From Chitinophaga pinensis (GTDB taxonomy: Bacteria; Bacteroidota; Bacteroidia; Chitinophagales; Chitinophagaceae): 64,000 nt of DNA. The DNA lies in contig NZ_VOHS01000003.1 of assembly GCF_007896845.1 (NCBI RefSeq), forward strand, positions 124,001 through 188,000, read 5' to 3'. A program made the position numbers and the translations under genes. A model generated the notes under the pieces. The model saw only the letters and a list, made by a program, of their open reading frames with translations. It made no database searches and was not told the DNA's origin. How positions within the stretch are numbered: the stretch's first letter is position 1; each line of letters starts with the position of its first letter. Below are positions 54,337 through 63,003 of this stretch, piece after piece.

Positions 54337-55791
54337 TTATTTCAGTTTTTCAGCAAGTAATTGGTTGGTCAGTTTAGGATCTGCCTTGCCTTTGGAGAGT
54401 TTCATCACTTCTCCGACAAAGAGCGCCATCAGACCTTTTTTTCCTTTACGGAATTCCGCCACTTTATCCGGATATTTTGCCAGTACTTCATCAATGATCG
54501 GCGCTATGCTGCCGGCATTGTTATCCTGTAAGAGGTTCAGTCTTGTCGCTATATCCAGTGGTTTTTCTGCGGTATTTTGCAGCAGCTCAGGGAAGATGCG
54601 GGAAGAAGCAATAGAAAAGCTCACCTTTCCGTCTTCCACCAGTTGTATCAGACCTGCCAATGCCTCTGGTGACAGCGCGAAATCGCTGATAGCTGCATTT
54701 TGCTCGTTGAGGGTAGATTTTACCGGACCTAAAAGCCAGTTGGCTACTGCTTTGTGCTTTGGAATAACAGCCACTACCTGCTCATAATAATCAGCCGTCG
54801 CTTTATCGTCACACAATACACGTGCGTCATAATCAGGCAGCCCATACTGGCTGACATAACGCTCCACCATTGCCTCCGGCAATTCAGGTAAGGCCTTTAA
54901 CAACTGATCCAGATAGTCGTCAGTCAGATGGAATGGCGCAAGGTCTGGTTCAGGGAAGTAGCGATAATCATTCGCTTCTTCTTTTGAACGCAGAGAGAAG
55001 GAAGTACCGTTACCGGCATCAAAGCTTCTGGTTTCCTGCAGAATGGTGCCGCCTTCTTCCACGATGGAGATCTGGCGTTTTATTTCACCCTCTACCGCAC
55101 GTTTTACGTTACGGATAGAGTTCAGGTTTTTTACTTCGACTTTTGTACCCAGTTTGGTGGCTCCTTTCAGACGGATGGAGATGTTGGCATCGCAGCGCAT
55201 ACTGCCTTCTTCCATGTTGCCATCACAAACGTCCAGCCAGCGTACAAGTCTGCGCAGGGTCGTCAGGAAGGAATATACTTCATCACTGCTATGCAGCGCC
55301 GGTTCGGTCACGATCTCTACCAGCGGAACCCCTGCACGGTTATAATCCACCATGGTAAAGGATGGATCCTGATCGTGCATAGACTTGCCGGCATCTTCTT
55401 CGAGGTGAATACGGTTCAGCTGAATATCCCGCTGACCACCGGCCACGGGAATAGCAACAATACCGCCATCACAGATGGGAGCCGTGTGCTGAGATATCTG
55501 GTAACCTTTCGGAAGGTCCGGATAGAAATAGTTCTTACGGGCAAAGTAATTTTCCCTTTCAATCCTGCTGCCGCAGGCCAGACCAAGGCGAATGGCATAT
55601 TCCACCGCTTTACGGTTCAATTTTGGAAGGGTACCCGGATGGCCCAGTGTGATCGGGCTGATATGGGTATTGGGAGCGCCCCCGAAAGCTGCACTGTCTC
55701 CACAAAATAATTTACTTTCTGTCAGTAGCTGGGCATGTACTTCAAGGCCGATAACTACTTCATATTTGTCTGAATCGATGGCTGCGCTCAT
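54337..55791 (-). CDS. gatB: Aspartyl/glutamyl-tRNA amidotransferase subunit B
   Basis: GatB binds the misacylated tRNA in GatCAB and activates its Glu or Asp for amidation to Gln- or Asn-tRNA. The 484-residue product has YEVVIGLEVHAQLLTESKLFC at the N-terminus, MRCDANISIRLKG and TKVEVKNLNSIRNVKRAVEGE, DYRYFPEPDLAPF near 290, and the C-terminal YqeY-like tail. Length is normal. A TATATTTG box lies 21 nt upstream. gatA and gatC are not in this window. Confidence 0.95.
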   Translation of the reverse strand: MSAAIDSDKYEVVIGLEVHAQLLTESKLFCGDSAAFGGAPNTHISPITLGHPGTLPKLNRKAVEYAIRLGLACGSRIERENYFARKNYFYPDLPKGYQISQHTAPICDGGIVAIPVAGGQRDIQLNRIHLEEDAGKSMHDQDPSFTMVDYNRAGVPLVEIVTEPALHSSDEVYSFLTTLRRLVRWLDVCDGNMEEGSMRCDANISIRLKGATKLGTKVEVKNLNSIRNVKRAVEGEIKRQISIVEEGGTILQETRSFDAGNGTSFSLRSKEEANDYRYFPEPDLAPFHLTDDYLDQLLKALPELPEAMVERYVSQYGLPDYDARVLCDDKATADYYEQVVAVIPKHKAVANWLLGPVKSTLNEQNAAISDFALSPEALAGLIQLVEDGKVSFSIASSRIFPELLQNTAEKPLDIATRLNLLQDNNAGSIAPIIDEVLAKYPDKVAEFRKGKKGLMALFVGEVMKLSKGKADPKLTNQLLAEKLK

Positions 55792-55812
55792 GATAATCTT
55801 CTGCTAGTAGCA

Positions 55813-55820
55813 CAAATATA
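55813..55820 (-). promoter_or_regulatory. -7 box (TATATTTG) of gatB
   Basis: Minus-strand TATATTTG ends 21 nt before the gatB ATG. No -33 element seen. Confidence 0.45.
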
Positions 55821-56279
55821 TACAATGAAGGGTAGAAAGGTAGTACAGATTGATCTGTAGCCCGCAGCCGGAAGGGAGAAATATGACTAAAGCTTTGCCG
55901 GACAAGGCTTCGGTGAGATTTTTTCTGAACGGACTACTCATCAGGATCAAAAGGATGACCGGTCGGACGAGGGAATTCTGTTAATCTTCTTGGAATTTAA
56001 CAAAATTTTAGTATTCTTGTACCACAGAACCATTCAACCTATATTCTGTCTTATCTGATACTCATTTCACAGTCATATTTTCATTTTTTACTATTACAAA
56101 TTATTCTGTACTCCTCCATTGACCTATATACTGTCGCCGCACTAGCTGTTTAAATTGCCATATCTGGACTTAATACATTATCCGCATACACCAGCATTTA
56201 ACCTGTATTCTGCCGTAGCTGTACGGATGTGACGTGTCAGCCATGGCAGCTGAGGCATTTTCAGTACCTTTCAGGGTAT
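55821..56279. other. AT-rich spacer upstream of the aldehyde dehydrogenase
   Basis: About 460 nt without a gene. It contains three copies of a motif close to ACCTATATTCTGTCG (56036-56050, 56121-56136, 56200-56215) spaced 85 and 79 nt apart, and a near-consensus -7 box TACCTTTC at 56265-56272, 7 nt before the start. Confidence 0.4.
56036..56215 (+). repeat. Three spaced copies of an ACCTATATTCTGTC-like motif
   Basis: AACCTATATTCTGTC, GACCTATATACTGTCG and AACCTGTATTCTGCCG share 12 or more positions; the sequence between them does not align well, so these look like dispersed sites and not a tandem array. Confidence 0.35.
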
Positions 56280-57650
56280 ATGAATACCCAGGAGATCTAT
56301 AACGTACAACAGGCCTTTTTTGAATCAGGTAAAACTCTGTCATATAAATTCCGCAGACAGCAGCTCCGTTTGCTGAAAACCGCTGTTAAAAAGCGGGAAA
56401 AGGATATTCTGGCGGCTTTACAGGCCGATCTGCATAAACATCCGGTAGAAGCATATAGCAGCGAAATAGGCACCTTATATGTCGAAATACGCCATATGCT
56501 CAGCAACCTGAAGGAATGGATGCGCCCTGAAAGGGTCAGCAGCCCTTTTACCATGTATCCCAGCAAAAGCCGGATCCATCGGGCACCATTGGGACTCGTT
56601 TTCATCATCGCTCCCTGGAACTATCCTTTTCAGCTGATAATAGCTCCGCTGATAGGCGCTATTGCCGGCGGGAACTGCGCTATTGTCAAACCCTCCGAAC
56701 TGACACCCCACACCTCAGCTGTTATCGCAGCATTGATAAAAGAAACCTTTGATCCGGCCTATATCACCACTCTGGAAGGAGACGGCAGTACCGTTATTCC
56801 TGACATGATGCGACATCGGTTTGATCATGTGTTTTTTACAGGAGGGTCGGGCATCGGACGTAGAATCATGGAAATGGCAACGCCACACCTGACACCGGTT
56901 ACACTGGAACTGGGTGGTAAATCCCCCTGTATAGTGGATGAAAAAGCCAATATACAGGTAGCCGCAAAGCGGATTGTATGGGGGAAATTCTGGAATGCCG
57001 GACAAACCTGTATCGCTCCGGATTATATCCTCGTTCACACAAAGGTGAAAGATGAACTGATCGCCGCCATGAAAAAGGCGATTGTCCGTTTTTTTGGTGA
57101 ACAACCGGCAGACAGTCCCGATTACGCAAGGATCATCAGTCAAAAACGTCTCAACACATTACAGACATATCTCACACAGGGAACTGTCATCCACGGTGGA
57201 GCGACAGATGAAAGTAAGCGCTTCATGGCTCCTACCCTGCTGGATAATGTATCGTGGGATAGTCCGGTCATGCAGGAGGAAATATTTGGTCCGATTCTGC
57301 CGGTCATCAGCTATACCACATTGGAGGAAGCCATACGCTTAGTCAGACAACAACCTTACCCACTTTCACTTTATCTGTTCACCCGCAGCGCAGCAACGGA
57401 GAAACTGATCACAGAACAGTTGCGTTTCGGTGGAGCCTGCATCAACAATACACTGGGCCATTTTACCAACCCGGAACTGCCTTTCGGGGGTGTGGGCAAT
57501 AGCGGTATGGGACAGTATCACGGAAAATACAGCTTCGATACCTTTACCCATCCGAAGAGCATCATGAAAACGGGCACCTGGATTGATATTGCCATGAAAT
57601 ATCCCCCTTTCAGAAATAAGCTATGGTTGGTAAAGAGATTACTGAAGTGA
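56280..57650 (+). CDS. Aldehyde dehydrogenase (class 3-like)
   Basis: NAD(P)-dependent oxidation of an aldehyde to the acid. The 456-residue protein has the class 3/fatty-aldehyde size, shorter than classic 490-500-residue ALDHs. Visible are APWNYPFQLIIAPLIGAIAGGN (cofactor/membrane-side segment), FFTGGSGIGRRIM (nucleotide-binding turn), the general base in LELGGKSPCIVD and the catalytic Cys in NAGQTCIAPDYIL. The C-terminal YHGKYSFDTFTHPKSIMK is typical. ATG 56280 gives the normal MNTQEIYNVQQAFFESGK start; the longer frame to 56229 adds 17 unrelated residues. Substrate is unknown. Confidence 0.9.
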   Translation: MNTQEIYNVQQAFFESGKTLSYKFRRQQLRLLKTAVKKREKDILAALQADLHKHPVEAYSSEIGTLYVEIRHMLSNLKEWMRPERVSSPFTMYPSKSRIHRAPLGLVFIIAPWNYPFQLIIAPLIGAIAGGNCAIVKPSELTPHTSAVIAALIKETFDPAYITTLEGDGSTVIPDMMRHRFDHVFFTGGSGIGRRIMEMATPHLTPVTLELGGKSPCIVDEKANIQVAAKRIVWGKFWNAGQTCIAPDYILVHTKVKDELIAAMKKAIVRFFGEQPADSPDYARIISQKRLNTLQTYLTQGTVIHGGATDESKRFMAPTLLDNVSWDSPVMQEEIFGPILPVISYTTLEEAIRLVRQQPYPLSLYLFTRSAATEKLITEQLRFGGACINNTLGHFTNPELPFGGVGNSGMGQYHGKYSFDTFTHPKSIMKTGTWIDIAMKYPPFRNKLWLVKRLLK

Positions 57651-57748
57651 TGTTATTTTGATATGGGATAATTAGGGTATATGAGTGTTGTTTGACTGTT
57701 AAGTGTCTGAAAGATAATGCCTTGAGTTTTTCAGTTATCTCAAACCCC

Positions 57749-57825
57749 ACTCGAACAAGCGACGAACTAGCGGCGAATCTGCGACGAATAAGCGACGGTA
57801 TGGCGACATATATGCGTCAAAATAG
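57749..57825. repeat. Seven tandem 11-nt units (CGACGAATAAG-like)
   Basis: Consecutive 11-nt units: ACTCGAACAAG, CGACGAACTAG, CGGCGAATCTG, CGACGAATAAG, CGACGGTATGG, CGACATATATG, CGTCAAAATAG. The CG at the front and the G at the end are kept in nearly all units. The array lies between the stop of the aldehyde dehydrogenase and a bidirectional terminator, outside any gene. Confidence 0.7.
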
Positions 57826-57849
57826 TACCAGATCTTCTATTTGACCGCA

Positions 57850-57887
57850 TAAAAAAGAGCTTCAAAACTGAAGCTCTTTCGTTTTTT
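57850..57887. terminator. Bidirectional terminator between ALDH and the PDZ gene
   Basis: AAAGAGCTTCA / TGAAGCTCTTT is a perfect 11-bp stem with an AAAC loop; T-runs follow on both strands (CGTTTTTT on +, TTTTTT on minus). Confidence 0.82.
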
Positions 57888-57901
57888 ACACAGACAGATC
57901 A

Positions 57902-58944
57902 TTACAGATCTACTTTATTTAATTTCTTTGGCACTTTTACTTCCAATGTCTTTGACTGACCGTTTCTCTTCACTTTCGCAGAGAAAGATCCCTTCTCTTT
58001 ATTTGTACGATAAGCATTTGCCACATCGCGGGTAGAGCTGATCTCACTGCCGGCAACATCGGTAACAATATCATTGACTTTGAAACCGGCCTTTTCTGCT
58101 GCGGAGCCGGGAGCTACGCTCAATACCACTGCTCCTTTGCCATCTTCTGTATCCTGTACAGAAAGACCCAGTTTTACGTCATTGTTATCGTGGAAACCAC
58201 GGAAATCACGATTGAAACCCGGACCCGGGAAACCTTGACCGGGGCCGCCATCTCCGAAATTAAAACTGCCACGTGGCATACTACGGAAGTTCCTGTTATT
58301 ACGAGGGAACAGCTCCAGTGTACCTTCTCCTTTTCTTTCATCCAACGTAACAGTCGCGGTATTTTCTTTTTATCGCGTAAATAAGTGATGGTTACTTTAT
58401 CGCCGGGATCATGTGCACCGATCTTCTCAAACAGCTCTTTAGGCTCATTGATCTTGTCAGCATCCACTTTGGTGATTACATCACCAGCCAGTAAACCCGC
58501 TTTCTCCGCAGGTGTACCCTTGGCTACTTCTCTCACAGTTACACCAACGGCTTCTTTCTTTTCTGTAAATACGCCTAATACAGCTTTACCCGGTTTGATA
58601 GCCATGGCATCATCATCACCATCGTCATCCTCATTGAATAACTGAATGCCGCCACCACCCGGAGGCATGGCGAAATTGAAAGTGTTCCCATCTACAGGAC
58701 GGATGCGACGTCTGTATACAGATATATCGCCGTCTTTATAAGCATCCATTTTCTCCCCGTCAACCAAAACATTGCCATCCTTGATTTCAATGGTTACTTT
58801 CCCATCCTTATTGGTGTTTCGTTTAATAACGATCTCATCATACTCTCCCAGCTTATCGCCGCTTTTATCCTGCGCGATAGTAGCAGAGCTGAAAGCAAAG
58901 CAGGTAATGCTTGCCAAAGTAAGGGTCTGCAATAGCTTGCTCAT
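57902..58944 (-). pseudogene. Secreted two-PDZ-domain protein, frame broken by a one-base deletion
   Basis: Should encode about 347 residues: a signal peptide (MSKLLQTLTLASITCFAFSS..., cut after TIAQ), a linker, PDZ 1 (AVLGVFTEKKEAVGVTVREV to VTITYLRDKKK) and PDZ 2 (LGLSVQDTEDGKGAVVLSVA to the C-terminus). The minus-strand frame shifts where AAAATACC (+ strand TTTT at 58362-58365) should have one more A: family-like reading is RDKKK-N-TATVTLDERKGEGTLEL. The start at 58944 begins the signal peptide and lies 41 nt from a two-box promoter; a longer frame to 59088 is not credible. Tandem PDZ proteins of this type bind peptide ends; no protease domain is present. Confidence 0.85.
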
Positions 58945-58985
58945 AATCTGTTTATTTTTTATTGTAAGTGTGGTATTAACAGGGA

Positions 58986-59014
58986 CAAATTTAGGGGGGC
59001 AGTATATAAACAAA
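58986..59014 (-). promoter_or_regulatory. Two-box promoter of the PDZ gene (TTTG-N17-TAAATTTG)
   Basis: On the minus strand TTTG (59011-59014) and TAAATTTG (58986-58993) are 17 nt apart. It implies a leader of about 35 nt and supports the start at 58944. Confidence 0.55.
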
Positions 59015-59069
59015 AAGTTAAAATAGACGAACCCGGGCGCTGCAATACGCATGTGCCTGTAATTAACAT

Positions 59070-59077
59070 TACATTTG
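59070..59077 (+). promoter_or_regulatory. -7 box (TACATTTG) of the 4-Cys protein gene
   Basis: TACATTTG lies 19 nt before the ATG at 59097, close to and divergent from the PDZ promoter. Confidence 0.45.
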
Positions 59078-59096
59078 GAAAAACCCATGCCTCCCC

Positions 59097-59978
59097 ATGA
59101 AAAAAAAGCCCGCTTTCAAGTTAGACATTGCATCACCCTGCAGCGAATCATGGAATGAAATGATACCTGTGGAAGGAGGCCGTTTTTGTGATAACTGTAC
59201 AAAAACGATTGTGGATTTCAGCACGTGGACCGATAAGGAAATCGTACAATATGTACGTAATAATCAATCGACCTGCGGACGTTTTCACAACAGTCAGCTG
59301 AACAGGGATCTGTTACATCTTGAAAAAGAAAGGGCTAATTCTTTTATACCTGCATTGCTGGTAAGTACCGCACTGGCAACAGGTATTGCGTCGAATGCAG
59401 CTGCAGGTACAAAGACGGAATTGTCCACACCACTATCAGAACAGGTGGATACAATACCTGCACGTACACTTATTGATACACCGCTTGTAGCAGAGGATTC
59501 TATGCCTGCGGCGATAGCTGAGAAAGTAACTCTGAATACTAAATTGTTTCCCCGGGGATGGTCATATGCCCGAAAGCCAATATTGACTGAGTTATTAGAG
59601 ATGGAACGGGAAAGAGATAAGTCAGCACGGACTGACTACAACACCCGATTGGGCAAAAAGCGTATGCTCGAATTGGGAATTATGGTAGACCCGGTTCCAC
59701 AGAGAAAAGAGCAGCATATAGCATCGATGCGAATGGGCGTATTCACTACTGCATCTATTGACACTGAAAAGTATCCGCAGGAAGATATATATGATATAAT
59801 GGGAACAAATGTCTCCGGTCGGAAAGACGCGCCTTCGTTATTTAATAGCGTGAAATATGATGGAAAAATATGGCCGCCAAAGAATGAAATAGATGAACAA
59901 ATTAAAGTTGAATTGAAACCCTTGGATATGCCGGCATTTAAGCCATTACCCAGTTCTTCGGATAAGCAAGATCATTAA
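59097..59978 (+). CDS. Membrane protein with N-terminal 4-Cys (CxxC-type) domain
   Basis: A 293-residue protein. Residues 1-65 form a small cytoplasmic-side domain seen in many Bacteroidota proteins: PCSESWNEMIPVEGGRFCDNCTK, then VDFSTWTDKEIVQYV and TCGRFHNSQLNRD, giving Cys15, Cys32, Cys35 and Cys61, a likely metal or cluster site. A single hydrophobic segment (about 81-101) follows, then a charged, proline-containing region with no known fold. Elsewhere this domain is joined to carboxypeptidase-regulatory or TonB-like parts; none is visible here. It is divergent from the PDZ gene and followed by a strong terminator. Confidence 0.7.
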   Translation: MKKKPAFKLDIASPCSESWNEMIPVEGGRFCDNCTKTIVDFSTWTDKEIVQYVRNNQSTCGRFHNSQLNRDLLHLEKERANSFIPALLVSTALATGIASNAAAGTKTELSTPLSEQVDTIPARTLIDTPLVAEDSMPAAIAEKVTLNTKLFPRGWSYARKPILTELLEMERERDKSARTDYNTRLGKKRMLELGIMVDPVPQRKEQHIASMRMGVFTTASIDTEKYPQEDIYDIMGTNVSGRKDAPSLFNSVKYDGKIWPPKNEIDEQIKVELKPLDMPAFKPLPSSSDKQDH

Positions 59979-60046
59979 GTATACATTTGTCTGATTCTCT
60001 TTCAGCAGAATAAAGTTTCCTGAGAAAAAGACGATAATAATATAAA

Positions 60047-60090
60047 CTAAAAGGGTCTGTTCACAGTGTAGTGAACAGACCCTTTTATAT
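60047..60090. terminator. Bidirectional terminator between the 4-Cys gene and alaS
   Basis: AAAAGGGTCTGTTCAC / GTGAACAGACCCTTTT is a perfect 16-bp stem with a 6-nt loop, extended by one more A-T pair; A and T runs on both sides serve both converging genes. Confidence 0.87.
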
Positions 60091-60104
60091 AAGTAGAAAA
60101 ATAA

Positions 60105-62719
60105 TTACAGCATTGACTTCACCTGTGTAATCACCTGCTCCAGCTGACCAGCTTCCTGTCCGCCGGCAGTTGCGAAGGACTTCTGTCCGCCGCCGCCACC
60201 TTTGATAATGGGAGCGATCTTTTCCTTAATGATCTTTGGTGCTTCCAGTCCTTTTTCAGCAACCAGATTGTCAGAGATCATCAGTGCCACATTCGCTTTA
60301 CCGCCAATATTTGCAGCCAGCACGAATACATGGTTATCGATCTGTGTCTTCAGGGTAAAGCACAGTTGTTTCAGCGCTTCAGCATTGTTTACATCTACGA
60401 TCTTACCAAGGAAGTTGATACCATGTACATTTTCAACTTCAGCCTGCAGACCTGCAGACAGCTGACGCACTTTTTCCAGTTCCAGTGCTTCCACACGTTT
60501 TTCCAGACCTGCTTTCTCGGTGATCAGATTATCTACAACAGCTACGATATCTTTTGGATGCTTTAAAGCTGTTTTGATGTCTTTTAGTTGTTGCAGTTGT
60601 GCATTGACAAATGCCAGTGCATTACTGCCGGTAACTGCTTCAATACGACGTACACCTGCTGCTACCGCACCTTCAGAAGTGAATTTGAAGATACCCAGTT
60701 CCCCGGTAGCGCCTACGTGTGTACCACCACACAGCTCTACAGAATAGCCCGGATCCATCACCACAACGCGTACCACATCACCATATTTCTCGCCAAACAG
60801 TGCCATCGCACCCAGTTTCAGGGCTTCATCCTTTGGCAGTTCTTTGATTACTACAGGGATGTTAGCACGGATCTTTTCGTTGACAATCTCTTCGATCTGT
60901 GCCAGTTCTTCGTCTGTTACCTTGGCAAAGTGGGAGAAGTCAAAACGCAGATACTCGGGATTTACGAGGGAACCTTTCTGTGCTACGTGTGTACCCAGTA
61001 CCTGACGCAGTGCTGCGTGCAGCAGGTGCGTAGCAGAGTGGTTCATGGTAGTACTGAGCCTGTTGCTGCGGTTAATGACTGCTTTAGCAGTAGTGGTGAT
61101 ATTAGCAGGCAGTTTATCTACAAAGTGAACGATCAGGTTGTTTTCCTTTTTGGTATCAGTTACCTGAACGGTTTCGCTGCCGAAGGTCAGTGTACCTGTA
61201 TCGCCTACCTGTCCGCCACTTTCTGCATAGAAAGGCGTCTGTGACAATACCAGCTGGTATTGCTCCTTACCTTTTGCCTTAATCTTACGGTATTTGGCAA
61301 CAGAAGTTGCTGTTTCAGACAGTTCGTAACCTACAAATACGGATTCTGCATTTTCATTCAGCACGGTCCAGTCACCCATATCCAGTTCAGTAGCTGCACG
61401 GGAACGGTCTTTTTGTTCTTTCATGGCTGCCTCAAAACCTTTCTCATCTACGCTGAAATTGTTTTCTGCTGCGATAAGGCTGGTCAGGTCGTATGGGAAA
61501 CCGTAAGTGTCATATAATTCGAAGGCAGTTCTGCCGTCCACAGATTTCTCTTTGGCAGAGCCCATAAAATCTTCAATCCTGCGGATACCGCTATCCAAAG
61601 TACGGAGGAAGTTGTTTTCTTCTTCGAATACTACCTTCTGTACGAAATCAACCTGTTGGAGGAGTTCCGGGAATACGTTGGCAAACTGTTGTGCCAGTAC
61701 AGGTACCAGATCCTGCAACAATGGTTTTTTCCAGTTCAGGAAGGAGAAATAATACCTTACTGCACGACGCAGGATACGGCGGATCACATAACCAGCCCCT
61801 GTGTTGGACGGCAGCTGACCGTCTGCAATCGCAAAGGAGATGGCACGGATGTGGTCGGCAATTACGCGGAAAGCCACATCCTGTTTGCTGTCAGTACAGC
61901 CATATTTAAGTCCGGTCAGTTTTTCGGTATGTTCGATCGTACCGGAGAATACATCTGTATCGTAGTTGGAGGTCTTACCCTGAATTACCCTTACCAGCCG
62001 TTCGAAGCCCATACCGGTATCCACGTGTTTAGCGGGGAGCGATTCCAGACTACGGTCTTTCAGGCGGTTGAACTGCATGAATACGTTGTTCCAGATCTCG
62101 ATCACCTGCGGATCGTCTGCATTAACGAGGGTTTTACCGTCTACCAGCGCTCTTTCGCTATCAGGACGACAGTCTACATGTATCTCAGAACAAGGACCAC
62201 AAGGACCGGTATCACCCATTTCCCAGAAGTTATCTTTCTTGTTGCCCATGAGGATGCGGTCTTCTGGAACATGCTTTTTCCAGAATTCGAATGCTTCAAG
62301 GTCTTTTTCCAGATTTTCTTTTGCATCTCCCTCAAAAACAGTCACATAAAGACGGTCTTTTGGCAACTTATATACTTCTGTAAGTAGTTCCCAGCTCCAG
62401 TCGATGGCTTCTTTTTGAAGTAATCGCCAAAGCTCCAGTTACCCAGCATTTCGAACATGGTATGGTGGTAGGTGTCGATACCCACTTCCTCCAGGTCATT
62501 GTGTTTACCGCTTACGCGCAGACATTTCTGGGTATCCGCCACCCTTTTCCAGGCCGGCGCCCTATTGCCCAGAAAGTAGTCCTTAAACTGGTTCATACCC
62601 GCGTTTGTGAACAACAGGGTAGGATCGTTTTTTACTACAATAGGAGCAGAAGGCACGATATGGTGGCCTTTGGACGCAAAAAAGTCCAGGAATTGCTGAC
62701 GAATCTCGGGAGCTGTCAT
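60105..62719 (-). CDS. alaS: Alanyl-tRNA synthetase, frame broken by a probable sequence error
   Basis: Essential class II synthetase charging tRNA-Ala. The intended product is about 871 residues, normal for AlaRS. The N-terminal part has [19 protein letters not shown] and [15 protein letters not shown] and the motif [15 protein letters not shown]; the rest has the catalytic domain, the editing-site zinc motifs HSATH and CGGTH, and the C-terminal domain ending in the Gly-rich [14 protein letters not shown]. After GDYFKK the frame slips: the + strand has CTTTTTG (62412-62416), and one more T would restore [22 protein letters not shown]. Both fragments overlap by 25 nt. It is divergent from the M23 peptidase gene. 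Confidence 0.93.
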
Positions 62720-62724
62720 AAGTA

Positions 62725-62755
62725 TTTGAAATAATTGGTATGTATATTAATTTTG
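62725..62755 (+). promoter_or_regulatory. Two-box promoter P1 of the M23 gene (TTTG-N19-TAATTTTG)
   Basis: TTTG (62725-62728) and TAATTTTG (62748-62755) are 19 nt apart, an excellent match; it lies about 250 nt upstream of the gene, within the alaS-M23 divergent region. Confidence 0.5.
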
Positions 62756-62825
62756 TGTCACCTAAATGGCTTTAATTTGTATTTTAAGCCAACTAGCGGT
62801 ATTTAGAAAATTGACATTCAAAAGA

Positions 62826-62856
62826 TTGCCCTTTTAGTCTAATTCCCTTAGGTTTG
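62826..62856 (+). promoter_or_regulatory. Two-box promoter P2 of the M23 gene (TTG-N20-TAGGTTTG)
   Basis: TTG (62826-62828) and TAGGTTTG (62849-62856) are 20 nt apart; it is about 147 nt upstream of the ATG, giving two tandem promoters. Confidence 0.52.
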
Positions 62857-63003
62857 CACACCTTGCCGTATTTGCGGAAAGGATTGCAAAAATATTGAAA
62901 AAGTCTATATCCCCTCTCATCCATATCTGTATAACCCTATTAAAAGTAATCCAGGGACTTCCATTGGGAATGTAGGTTCTGCTTAAATGCTTAAGGCCGG
63001 TAC

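Noticed and set aside
57749..57825. 11-nt array as a CRISPR
   Set aside because: Units are directly joined without spacers, and no cas gene is present.
58945..59088. 48-residue N-terminal extension of the PDZ protein
   Set aside because: It would bury the signal peptide and lies upstream of the two-box promoter.
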